The position numbers and the translations under genes were made by a program. Shown in pieces: positions 53,456 through 61,790 of a stretch of 64,000 nt of DNA (the first letter of the stretch is position 1; each line of letters starts with the position of its first letter). The DNA lies in the NCBI GenBank assembly GCA_903907955.1, contig CAIVPZ010000041.1, forward strand, positions 62,001-126,000, given 5' to 3'. The notes under the pieces are model-generated. The model had not been told where the DNA came from, ran no database searches, and saw only the letters and a list, made by a program, of their open reading frames with translations. Origin of the DNA: an uncultured Acetobacteraceae bacterium. Lineage in GTDB: Bacteria; Pseudomonadota; Alphaproteobacteria; Acetobacterales; Acetobacteraceae.

Positions 53456-54607
53456 TCATGGGCCGGCGGCCGGTTCGCGGGCAATCTCGATCGTTTCGAC
53501 AATGCCCAGGGCGGCGCGAAACCGGATCTTCAGCGCCAGCCGCTCGCGATGGCCCGGAATCGGCACGATCTCGGCCCCGTCGTCCAGTTGGTGCACGCCG
53601 CCGATGGTCAGGCGTTGCCCGTTGACCTCCAGCCCATTGCTGCCGCGCGGCACCACATGCAGCCGGTCGTTCATCACCAGCAGGTCGAAATGGTGGCGCG
53701 AGATGAACACCGCGGCCCGCTCGTCAACCTCGCCCGTCCGCGGATCGTGCACCCGCAGCGCAAGGTCGCTGGGCAGCGGGTTATGCTCGGCATCGTACTG
53801 GCGGCCGGCGCGTCCGCAGGCCAGCACGCCGCGCTGCCCGATCGTCGCGCCTTTGGCCGGGCGCTCGGAGTCCGGGAAGCCGGGGAAGGCGAACTCCACC
53901 GAGCGCGGCACGCGCAGATTGCCATTGCGGTAGCCGCGAATGCCAAGCGGTATCTCGAACCGCTCCGCCCGCTCAAAGGCCAGCGCGGTGCGCTCGCGCG
54001 ACGCCACCGGCTCGCGGTCGGCCGTCTGCCGGTTCGCCACCGGGGCATGCACCATCCCGCCGGTGGCGAACTGCGCCCCGGACAGATTGATGTTCTGCAC
54101 GATCTGGGTCGGCTCGGCCGTGTCGATCCCGATGGTGACGCTCGCACCGAAGGCGTAGCGCTCCTCGCGGCCTTTGTAGCGCGAGGCAAGCGTCGCCACG
54201 ATGTCGAGCGCGCGGGTCCCCGCCTGTTCCAGCGGCGCGGTTTCCACCGTGAAGCCGCGCTCGGATTGCGCGTCGATCTCCTCCCAGGGCAGCGGCACCG
54301 GCACTTCGCCCGAACCGTCCCGCGCCACGATGGCATCGACCCGGAGTGGCCGGCCGGCGCCCGAGGCATTGCGCAGCACGAACGGAATCGCCAGCCGCCG
54401 CCCGACCTGCGAGCGCATCGTCGCCCCCTTCTCCAGCGACAGGGCCGGCGCGACGCACATCGGGCACGCACCGCCCGGCGTCACCAGGCTCATGCATTCC
54501 TGGAACGCCATGCAGCGCAGCAGCAGGCGGCCGCACTCGCCACAGAAGGCGCTGTCCACCGCCAGCGCCTGGCGATGGCAGCAACTGGCGTAGGGGCGCC
54601 ATTCCAT
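53456..54607 (-). CDS. FHA-like protein with N-terminal Cys-rich ribbon
   Basis: 383 residues. The N-terminal 55 have several cysteines: CCH, CGECG and CPMC (a ribbon with a non-canonical first pair). The middle part is beta-rich and unknown. The last about 100 residues have FHA features: RAAVFISRHHFDLLV, then PRGSNGLEVNGQRL, which is the phosphothreonine-binding strand and loop set. FHA domains read Ser/Thr kinase products, so it is a natural partner of the adjacent kinase, 42 bp away. Confidence 0.75.
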   Translation of the reverse strand: MEWRPYASCCHRQALAVDSAFCGECGRLLLRCMAFQECMSLVTPGGACPMCVAPALSLEKGATMRSQVGRRLAIPFVLRNASGAGRPLRVDAIVARDGSGEVPVPLPWEEIDAQSERGFTVETAPLEQAGTRALDIVATLASRYKGREERYAFGASVTIGIDTAEPTQIVQNINLSGAQFATGGMVHAPVANRQTADREPVASRERTALAFERAERFEIPLGIRGYRNGNLRVPRSVEFAFPGFPDSERPAKGATIGQRGVLACGRAGRQYDAEHNPLPSDLALRVHDPRTGEVDERAAVFISRHHFDLLVMNDRLHVVPRGSNGLEVNGQRLTIGGVHQLDDGAEIVPIPGHRERLALKIRFRAALGIVETIEIAREPAAGP

Positions 54608-54610
54608 GGC

Positions 54611-56272
54611 TCAGGCCCTCATCGGCCGACCGCAGTACCGACAGAAGCGATCGGTTGCCGGCACGTTGCGGTGGCAGGCGGCGCATTCCACCGATCCGCC
54701 GCCGGCCGCCTGCGGCATGTCGCCGCGCGCCACCGCGGCCGCATTGCCGACCCCCTGCGCCACGCCGGCGGCGCCCTGCATCCCCTGCTCGAAGAAATGC
54801 CGGGCCTGCGCCTCGGTGGCGATGCGCGCCTCGCGCGACTGCTCGATCATGTCGCGCATCAGCTGCATCTTCTCGGCAGTGTCGCCGGCGCGCGCCCGCG
54901 CCTGCTCGACCAGCACGTTGGCGACGGCCGGCGAGACGCCGGCGTTGATGGCCAGCACCAGGTCCGGCGACATCTCGCGCATCAGCCGCAGTTTCTCGGC
55001 TTCGGCCGCGGTTTCCAGGCGCTTCGCCTCCATGCGCCGCTGGTGCTCGGCGTCGCCGCCCTTGATCTCCAGGTCGAGCCGGTCACGCTCGCCGCTGATT
55101 TCCAGCCCCTGCAGGTCGCGCATGCCGCGGATCTGCTGCTCGCGCGCCTTTTCGGCGATTTCGAGATTCTGCAGTTCCTCCAGCCGCTTCAGCGCCAGCG
55201 CCTGGCGCGTGTCGGCATCCTCGACCGAACGCTCGACCTCGCGCAACTCCATCCGCAGCCGCGCGGCGGTGATCTGGTAGCGGCGCAGAACCTCGTCATT
55301 GGCAAGGTCCACGCCCTGCAGCGCGCCGCGCTCGCGCGCCAGCGCGATCGCGTGATCGGCCGCCTCGATCTCGGCGACCAGACGATCGCGCCGCTCGGCG
55401 CCGGCGAGGTCGAGTTCGTGGCGGAGCACCTTCATCTGTTCGATGCGGATGCCGGTCTCGCGGGCATCGACGAAGCCGAGTTCCTGGTCGAGGATCATGC
55501 GCCGCAGTTCGGCCTCGGAGGCGGCCTTCACCTTCTCGACGTCGAGATCGGTGCGCAGCTGCAGGATGGTGCTTTCGCCCTCGCGGGCGATCGAACGCTC
55601 CAGGATGCGGAAGTCGAGTTCCGCCATCTCCTGCTCGCGCTCCCTGGCCCGCTTGCGGATGGCGGCGATTTCGTCCTCGTTGAAGGCCCAGCGCAGTGCC
55701 ACCGACCGCACCAGCAGGCCGAGATCGCCGGCAATGCGCTCGACCTCGCGCATGACCTCGGACTGCACCTTGTCCTGCATCGCGACATTGCCGCGCAGAT
55801 CGAGGGCGTTGACCCGCCGGACCGTGGCCTCCAGCACGCGGTCGCCGAGATGCGGCGAAATGCGCTCGAGCACATTGGCCTTGGTAACGTTGCTCCGGTC
55901 CTTCATCAGCCCGAGCACGTTGGCCGGCCGCTCGGGATTGACCTGCAGGTCGATGGTCAGTTCGCCGGCCACCTGCACGTGATCCTGCGTGACCGCTTCG
56001 ACCGCGCTCCGCAGCTGGAAGGGCTTGAGATCGGCGATCAGCAGGCGCAGCGCGTGCCTGCCGAACAGCGCGTCCTTGATCCCCCGCCAGAAACCGCCAA
56101 CGCCGACATTGGCGCCATGCGCAGCGGTGACGATCTGCCCGTCGCGGATCAGCAGCGCCAGCAGGTCCGGCCCGATCGCGAGCCGCTGCTCGATAAAGCC
56201 CCTGAACCGGTCAAGGGCAACATACTCGCCGAGCAACTGGTCGTCGCTGAGCGTAAGCGTGGATGCGGCCAT
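54611..56272 (-). CDS. SPFH/band-7-type protein with C-terminal zinc ribbon
   Basis: 553 residues. An N-terminal SPFH-like region has ELTIDLQVNPER and MQDKVQSEVMREVERIAGDLGLLVRSVALRWAFNEDE. A long charged coiled coil follows (about 190-430). A Gly/Ala stretch ends in the zinc ribbon CAACHRNVPATDRFCRYCG. There is no membrane span, so it probably forms a homo-oligomeric scaffold. It starts 67 bp from the membrane gene and ends 3 bp before the FHA gene, so it is co-transcribed. Confidence 0.78.
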   Translation of the reverse strand: MAASTLTLSDDQLLGEYVALDRFRGFIEQRLAIGPDLLALLIRDGQIVTAAHGANVGVGGFWRGIKDALFGRHALRLLIADLKPFQLRSAVEAVTQDHVQVAGELTIDLQVNPERPANVLGLMKDRSNVTKANVLERISPHLGDRVLEATVRRVNALDLRGNVAMQDKVQSEVMREVERIAGDLGLLVRSVALRWAFNEDEIAAIRKRAREREQEMAELDFRILERSIAREGESTILQLRTDLDVEKVKAASEAELRRMILDQELGFVDARETGIRIEQMKVLRHELDLAGAERRDRLVAEIEAADHAIALARERGALQGVDLANDEVLRRYQITAARLRMELREVERSVEDADTRQALALKRLEELQNLEIAEKAREQQIRGMRDLQGLEISGERDRLDLEIKGGDAEHQRRMEAKRLETAAEAEKLRLMREMSPDLVLAINAGVSPAVANVLVEQARARAGDTAEKMQLMRDMIEQSREARIATEAQARHFFEQGMQGAAGVAQGVGNAAAVARGDMPQAAGGGSVECAACHRNVPATDRFCRYCGRPMRA

Positions 56273-56339
56273 CAGTGTCTCCCCCGTCAAGGAACGCCGC
56301 CCGGCAAACGCCTGGACGGAAGCAGCGTGGTGCCTGCGC

Positions 56340-56855
56340 TCAGCTGGTGGGCCCACGCACCAGCCGGATGACGAGAATGGCGAAATTGACCGCGATCACG
56401 GTGGTCGCGAATGCGAAGCCGACCTGGTGCCGCGCGATCACATCAACGAATTCGCCCAGCGAGGCGGACATGCGATCGTACACGCCCTGCACCGTTTCCA
56501 CTTTGTCGACCGCGGTGAAAGCAGCGGCCACGAAAGTGAGGATCGCGGATACGAGCGCGAGCAGCCGCGAAATCCGGGCTATTGGCCATGCATGCGTATC
56601 GACATCCGGGCCGGCTGCTGGCGACGGTGCAGCATCGAAATCGGCACCGGCGGCAATCGCTGCTCCACGCTTGCCACGGTCGATCCGGAGGAAGTCGGGT
56701 GATATGCGACGCGCGCCTGCCGATTCAGCGGAGGTCAGATTGTAAGCACGGCGTCGGACCAGGCCAATCGTGGCGAATACAACCCATGCCAGACAAAGGG
56801 AAAATAATACCTGGATCATCACGTCGAGTATTGCCTCGTGATTGCCAGTTTGCAT
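56340..56855 (-). CDS. Three-span membrane protein of the zinc-ribbon cluster
   Basis: 171 residues with spans at about 10-32 (VLFSLCLAWVVFATIGLV), 104-128 and 146-166. A basic loop with ESAGARRISPDF lies between the first two. No family is recognised. It is first in the minus-strand cluster. The first Met is MQTGNHEAIL; the frame is open upstream without a plausible start. Confidence 0.65.
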   Translation of the reverse strand: MQTGNHEAILDVMIQVLFSLCLAWVVFATIGLVRRRAYNLTSAESAGARRISPDFLRIDRGKRGAAIAAGADFDAAPSPAAGPDVDTHAWPIARISRLLALVSAILTFVAAAFTAVDKVETVQGVYDRMSASLGEFVDVIARHQVGFAFATTVIAVNFAILVIRLVRGPTS

Positions 56856-57195
56856 GACCACCTCTGACGTGGACCGTTGCCAGGTCCGCCAATCCGATCC
56901 GGGATTATCAGCTTGCCTTTGTCGATTGCAGAACGTCCCGGCGCGAAGGTCCGGCGCTGGCAGGATAGTCTTCAACCCGCTCGCGGCACAAGCCGATCGC
57001 GGCGAGATTGCAGGGCAATCGGGTGAAGGCAGTGAGGTGGCCCGGGAAACCTGACGGGCGGCCATGCGAAAGGCGAGATCGCCGCGACGGCCGGTGTCTT
57101 TTTTCTACCCATTCGGGCTTTCGGCAAGGCATTCTGGTTCCCGCCCAGGATGTTCCGGCTGCAATCATTTGGAACCGGCAAGGGGATGAGGCACC
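56856..57195. other. Divergent promoter region of the zinc-ribbon/Hsp70 cluster
   Basis: 340 bp between the divergent operons. No palindrome strong enough to name was seen. The minus-strand membrane gene and the plus-strand secreted-protein gene presumably start from divergent promoters here. Confidence 0.5.
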
Positions 57196-57804
57196 ATGAT
57201 TCGGACGTTTGCGATTGCCTTTTTACTGCTGGCGGGTGGGCCTGCAGGGGCGCAGGACTGCCTCGGGCGACCGGATTTCGATATGTGCATGCAGGGTTTC
57301 GTCGCGCAGCAGCAGAATCAGGTCGCGCTGGCGCAGCAGCAGCTTTTTCAGGGCTACATCGCGCAAAATCGCGACTGGCTGGAGCGCAACTACGCCGCGC
57401 ACCGGGCGGCGGTTGGCCCGATGTCGTTCGAGCAATTCGCCTATTGGGGGATGATGACCGCCAACGGAACCAATCCCGACGGCGCCCGGCAGGCCCAGGA
57501 GAACTGGTTCCGGGGACAGCAAGGCGCCTATGGGACGGTCCAGCAGGGCAATGCGGATTACAACCAGGGCGGCCGTGCCAACAGCGCCAGGACGGATCAG
57601 GCGTTGCAACGCTATGACGAAGGGGCGATCCGCGGGAACGCGCCTTATGTCGATCCCAATTCGGGCGAGACCCGCTGGCTCCCGTATGCGGCCCCGCCTG
57701 GACAGCCCTTCAACTCCGGTGGCGAGGTGTATGTGCTGGCGCCGAACGGCACCTATTATCAGCGTCAGGGCAACGCCTGGATTCCGATGGAGCCGGGTCA
57801 TTAG
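57196..57804 (+). CDS. Secreted hypothetical protein, Gln-rich
   Basis: 202 residues with a signal peptide (MIRTFAIAFLLLAGGPAGAQ) and a mature start DCLGRPDFDMC. The first half is Gln/Asn-rich helical (QQQNQVALAQQQ) and the last 60 residues are aromatic (VYVLAPNGTYYQRQGNAWI). No family is known to me. It is first in the plus-strand operon with hscC-like and J-like genes and may be the exported client. Confidence 0.7.
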   Translation: MIRTFAIAFLLLAGGPAGAQDCLGRPDFDMCMQGFVAQQQNQVALAQQQLFQGYIAQNRDWLERNYAAHRAAVGPMSFEQFAYWGMMTANGTNPDGARQAQENWFRGQQGAYGTVQQGNADYNQGGRANSARTDQALQRYDEGAIRGNAPYVDPNSGETRWLPYAAPPGQPFNSGGEVYVLAPNGTYYQRQGNAWIPMEPGH

Positions 57805-57885
57805 CCGCACTGATCGGCGGCGCGCATCGCCACAGCGGCCGGCTTTCAGCCGGTCCGCTCATGTTGTGCCGGTGAGGGGACCCCC

Positions 57886-59595
57886 ATGATCGTCGCCATC
57901 GATCTCGGCACCACCAACAGCCTGATCGGCGTCTGGCGCAACGGCGCGCCGCGCCTGATCCCGAACGCGACCGGCGACCTGCTCACCCCCTCGGCGGTGA
58001 GCATGCTCGACTCCGGGGAGATCGTGGTCGGGCGGGCGGCGCGCGACCGGCTGGTCAGCCATCCGCGCCGCTCCGCCGCCGCCTTCAAGCGGGTCATGGG
58101 CAGCAATCGTTCCCTCACCCTGGGCGATCGGGACTTCCGCCCCGAGGAGTTGTCGGCCCTGGTGCTGCGCGCGCTGAAGGCCGACGCCGAAGCGTGGCTG
58201 GGCGAACCGGTGCGCGAGGCGGTGATCACCGTGCCCGCCTACTTCGCCGACGCGCAGCGCAAGGCGACCCAGGCCGCCGCCGAACTGGCCGGGCTGCGCT
58301 GCGAGCGTCTGCTCAACGAACCGACCGCCGCCGCCCTGGCCTACGGTCTGCAGGAAAACGGCGAAAGCCGCATTCTGGTGGTCGATCTCGGTGGCGGCAC
58401 CTTCGACGTCTCGGTGCTGGAGATGTTCGACGGCGTGATGGAGGTGCGCGCCACCGCCGGCGACAATTTCCTCGGCGGCGAGGACTTCAACCAGGCGCTG
58501 CTGGCGGCCTTCATGCGGGAGGTGGGCACGCCGGCCGGCCTGCCGCCGCCGGCCGACGAGCCGCCGTTCCACGGCCTGCTGCGCCGCCAGATCGAGCAGC
58601 TCAAACAGCGGCTCTCGCAGGAGGACACGGCGACGCTCAGCCTGCCCTGGCGCACCGGCACGCTCTGCTGGACGGTCAGCCGCGCGCAGTTCAACACCCT
58701 CTGCGAGCCGCTGTACCAGCGGATCCGCCAGCCGATCGAGCGCGCCCTGCGGGACGCGCGCATCCATCCCGGCGAACTCGCGGCGGTGGTGCTGGCCGGC
58801 GGGGCCACCCGCATGCCGGCGCTGCGGCGGATGATCTCGCTGCTGTTCCGCCACCTGCCGACCCAGCATCTCGACCCGGACCAGGTGGTGGCGATGGGGG
58901 CGACGGTGCAGGCCGGGCTGATGATGCGCGACGCGGCGCTGAATGAGCGCGTGCTGACCGACGTGGCGCCGTTCACCCTCGGGGTGGAGGTCGCCGACCG
59001 GCAGTCCGACGGCCATACCGTGCACAACCTGTTTGTGCCGGTCATCGAGCGCAACACGGTGATCCCGGCGAGCCGTGCCACCACCCTCAGCACGCTGGAG
59101 GACGGCCAGACCACGATCGGCCTGCGCGTCTTTCAGGGCGAATCCCGCCGTGCCAGGGACAACATCCTGCTTGGCGAGTTGACTGTTCACGTCCCGCGGG
59201 CGGCGCGCGGGCAGCAATCGGTGGAGGTGCGCTTCACCTACGATACCAGCGGCCTGCTGGAGGTGGACGCCACCGCGCTCGGCACCGGGGCGCAATACCA
59301 TCTGCTCATCGAGGGCAATCCCGGCCGGCTCTCGCCGGCCGAGATCAGGCAGCGCCTTGCCGCGCTGGCGCATCTGAAGATCAGCCCGCGCGACCAGGCG
59401 GAGAACGTCGCCGCCCTGGCTCGCGCCGAGCGGCTTTTCGAGGAACTGCTCGGCGAGCAGCGCAGCGCGGTCGGCGATTGGATCGGCGAATTCCTCGCCG
59501 CCCTCGAACGCGGCGATCCGCGCCAGATCGGCATCAGCCGTGCCTTGCTGCTGCAGAGACTGGACCGGGTTGAGCCCACGAGTCCCTTCGATTGA
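57886..59595 (+). CDS. hscC: HscC-like Hsp70
   Basis: 569 residues. VAIDLGTTNSLIGVW (phosphate-1), VITVPAYFADAQRKAT, LLNEPTAAALAYGL, VVDLGGGTFDVSVLEMF and VVLAGGATRMPALR are all in place. Substrate-binding part: DVAPFTLGVEV, ERNTVIPASRATTLSTLEDGQ, and a short helical lid to 569. The length and the lack of a DnaK-type EEVD-like tail fit HscC, the specialised third Hsp70 of proteobacteria. It is followed by a J-like gene with a 4-bp overlap. Confidence 0.88.
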   Translation: MIVAIDLGTTNSLIGVWRNGAPRLIPNATGDLLTPSAVSMLDSGEIVVGRAARDRLVSHPRRSAAAFKRVMGSNRSLTLGDRDFRPEELSALVLRALKADAEAWLGEPVREAVITVPAYFADAQRKATQAAAELAGLRCERLLNEPTAAALAYGLQENGESRILVVDLGGGTFDVSVLEMFDGVMEVRATAGDNFLGGEDFNQALLAAFMREVGTPAGLPPPADEPPFHGLLRRQIEQLKQRLSQEDTATLSLPWRTGTLCWTVSRAQFNTLCEPLYQRIRQPIERALRDARIHPGELAAVVLAGGATRMPALRRMISLLFRHLPTQHLDPDQVVAMGATVQAGLMMRDAALNERVLTDVAPFTLGVEVADRQSDGHTVHNLFVPVIERNTVIPASRATTLSTLEDGQTTIGLRVFQGESRRARDNILLGELTVHVPRAARGQQSVEVRFTYDTSGLLEVDATALGTGAQYHLLIEGNPGRLSPAEIRQRLAALAHLKISPRDQAENVAALARAERLFEELLGEQRSAVGDWIGEFLAALERGDPRQIGISRALLLQRLDRVEPTSPFD

Positions 59596-60536
59596 ACGAC
59601 CCGGCCGGCTTTCCGTGGAACGCGCTCGGCATCGCGCCGACGCGCGATCCCCGGCTGATCCGCGCCGCCTATGCCGCCCGGCTGAAGCGGATGGACATCC
59701 GCGCCGACCCGGCGGCGTTCCAGCATCTGCGCCGCGCCTACGAAATGGCGTTGGGATTCGGAGCGCCGGCGCCGGCCGCGGCGCCGGTGCTGGTGGAGCG
59801 CAACGAACTGGCCGCTGAAATCAGCGCGCTGATTGCCGCCGGCGATCCGCAGGGGGCGGTTGAGCTTCTCGCCGGGGCCGCGGCCGGCGCGCTCGGTTTC
59901 GACGACCTGGCGGCGATCGAGGAACGCCTGCTGGTCGTGGCACCGGAGCTGCCGCGGGCGCGGTTGCTGGCTCTGGTGCGCCGTTTCGACTGGCATCATG
60001 CCACCCATCCGCTGCGCCACGCCCACGCGGGCGTGTTCCAGCAACTGGACCAGCGCCTGTGGCTGGAGGAATGGCGCGCCGAACTGCAACGCACCAGCCG
60101 GACCAGCGTTGCCGCCCTGCTGCTGATCAAGGGAGCACCGGGATGGGCCGATCATCTGTTCGCCTGCTGGTACCTCATATTCGGCGGCGAGCGCGCCAGG
60201 ATGATCGGCTGGCTCGACCGGATCGAGCGCACGCCGCATGCCGGGGCGGCGTTCGACCCGGCCCGGCTGCGCTGGTGCCGGCGCTGGCTCGGGCGCCGGC
60301 GGCTCGCCGCCTGGATCGCCCTCGGGCTCTCGGCTGTCGTGCCGGTGGCGATGATCTGGACGGGCGAGATCGGGGTGGCGTTTGCCGCCTGGCTGCTCGC
60401 GCTGGCCAACATCGGCATCGCCTGGGCCGGTGCCATGCTGGTCGTCCGCGCCCTTGGCCGGCTCTGGCTCGGGGCGCGGTTCGTGCTTGGCAAACTGCGG
60501 CGGCGGCCGGGCGATGCGCCCGGCTTCCCTCGGTAG
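59592..60536 (+). CDS. Membrane-anchored J-like protein lacking HPD
   Basis: 314 residues. Residues 8-55 have a J-domain pattern (PWNALGIAPTRDPRLIRAAYAARLKRMDIRADPAAFQHLRRAYEMAL) resembling the DjlB/DjlC partners of HscC, but the HPD tripeptide between helices II and III is MDIRAD instead. A helical middle follows and then two spans (about 238-255 and 262-285). It starts at a TTG overlapping the hscC stop, so it is coupled to the Hsp70. Whether it can stimulate the ATPase is open. Confidence 0.72.
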   Translation: MNDPAGFPWNALGIAPTRDPRLIRAAYAARLKRMDIRADPAAFQHLRRAYEMALGFGAPAPAAAPVLVERNELAAEISALIAAGDPQGAVELLAGAAAGALGFDDLAAIEERLLVVAPELPRARLLALVRRFDWHHATHPLRHAHAGVFQQLDQRLWLEEWRAELQRTSRTSVAALLLIKGAPGWADHLFACWYLIFGGERARMIGWLDRIERTPHAGAAFDPARLRWCRRWLGRRRLAAWIALGLSAVVPVAMIWTGEIGVAFAAWLLALANIGIAWAGAMLVVRALGRLWLGARFVLGKLRRRPGDAPGFPR

Positions 60537-60700
60537 CCGCAGCGGGGTTCCCGTCATCGTGGGGCTATCGGCGCAAGCGCCCGGCCATCCGCGTGCAGCG
60601 CGGGCGGAGGCGATGTGGGGGGCGCGAGTGCCGGGGCTGATTTGGTTGCCGCGTTTGCCAGCGGGCGCCGCAAGCGCGCGAGCCGACCCCGGGCGTCCAG

Positions 60701-60910
60701 CTACCGCGATGGCGCCGACGAGGCAGCGGTCATCCGCCACGGCATCGGCTTGGCGATCCTGGTCAGGCTGTCCTCGCGGCAGGCTTCGGGGTTCAGGCCG
60801 TTCAGCTGGCATGTCTGCACGATGGTGCATCTCGCGGCGGCCCGCTCGCCGCCGGAATCCGAACCGGCGAAGCGGCGGAGGTTGCCTCGGCCGAGGGGCA
60901 TTTTGTGCAT
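60701..60910 (-). pseudogene. IS66-family transposase, C-terminal remnant
   Basis: RRFAGSDSGGERAAARCTIV, then QTCQLNGLNPEAC and LTRIA, match the end of IS66 TnpC proteins (FAGSDxGGERAA, LNGxxPEAY, RIADHPxxR). The catalytic core, the TnpA and TnpB genes and the final LLPWN are gone. Confidence 0.6.
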
Positions 60911-61034
60911 GTGGGCCGCGCACGCATGCGCCCGGTCCCGATCCCGTGATTCTGTCCGTTCGGCGCTGGAAGGGATTGCGGGGACCGGGTGAGCGGTGCT
61001 GCGGGAGTCCGGTAACTGCGGAACGAGTTGCCAG

Positions 61035-61304
61035 CAGCCAGCGCAGAACCATCGCGTCGAGTTTCTTGAGGCCGCGGGCCATGATCTTGGGTCCAGCCGG
61101 CCGGTATCCTTTGGAAGCGTAGCCGGACCAGCCGCCCAGCCGGGCGGCGATCCAGGCGTACCAGGCCAGCGATGACGGATCGAACGGGTTCTTCAGCTTC
61201 GCTGTCCGACCTTCCAGCGTGGCGTTGATCGCCTGCAACGCCGGTATCTCAGCAGCGTCGCCGGCGTCAGATACAGGAATCGTACTTCCGAAATCCCGCA
61301 CCAA
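61035..61304 (-). pseudogene. IS4-family transposase, C-terminal remnant
   Basis: ARLGGWSGYASKGYRPAGPK and IMARGLKKLDAMVLRWLL are the conserved end of IS4/Tn5-like transposases (usual form ARLGGWxCYxKPPGPKTMxRGL). The DDE core is missing. The frame is open beyond the domain only through GC bias. Confidence 0.7.
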
Positions 61305-61390
61305 AAAATCGTCGGTGCCCCGTTGGCCTCAAAGAATCAAGGAAATAGTCTGGATTTGCCAATCATGGACCATCACCAACGGGGTAAAGA

Positions 61391-61612
61391 ATGCTGCCAC
61401 AGGGCGTTCTGGGTTTCCATTACGAGTCCGATCTCTCGGCTGCCAGCCTGACCTCGCTTGGGCGGCTGCCGCGGCATCAGGATCTGATCCAGGCCAGTGG
61501 GCTGGTCGCGGCGATCCGCGAGCAGGTGCGGGTGGCCGGCGCTCCAGGCCGCGGCAAGCGCTTCAGGGTGGCGAGGGGATTGCGCGTCCGGCCACGAATA
61601 CCGGCCGGCTGA
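61391..61612 (+). pseudogene. IS1380-like transposase, N-terminal remnant
   Basis: GFHYESDLSAASLTSLGRLP, then RHQDLIQASGLVAAIREQV, resembles the N-terminal leader of IS1380-type transposases, which begins with a LGG.P..LxLxQASGL pattern. The frame ends at the TGA that opens repeat R2; the rest is lost. Confidence 0.45.
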
Positions 61613-61714
61613 GGGTTTGGGAATGAATGCCCGCGGCGCTCGGTTCTTGCCGGAAACGCTCAATGATATCAGCGGGCTTTCATTCGCAAGTTCGTTTGCT
61701 TTACAAGCTCTGAG
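61610..61714. repeat. Dispersed repeat R2, copy 3
   Basis: TGAGGGTTTGGGAATGAATG to TTACAAGCTCTGAG, slightly diverged from the other copies. It again begins with a TGA that ends the frame upstream. A copy of R1 follows 10 bp later. Confidence 0.85.
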
Positions 61715-61723
61715 AAGCGAGGC

Positions 61724-61790
61724 AAGGCCAGGGGGCCTTGCCCCTGGATTCCACCAAGGGGCAGTGGCCCCTTGGAAGCATTTGCCTAAG
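61724..61790 (+). repeat. Dispersed repeat R1, copy 7
   Basis: Plus-orientation copy starting AAGGCCAGGGGGCCTTGCCC, diverged in the left arm, ending TTTGCCTAAG. The stop of the CopD gene (61786) lies in its right end. R2 and R1 stand side by side here. Confidence 0.82.

Noticed and set aside
52832-56371. An uninterrupted reading frame of more than 1100 codons on the plus strand, opposite the kinase, FHA and SPFH genes.
   Set aside because: It is the antisense shadow of high-G+C coding DNA: its product is rich in Arg, His, Gly and Ala without motifs, while the opposite strand has clear domains.
59238-61304. A 688-codon minus-strand frame ending in transposase-like residues.
   Set aside because: Only its first about 90 codons (61035-61304) resemble IS4 transposase; the rest is antisense to the Hsp70 and J-like genes.
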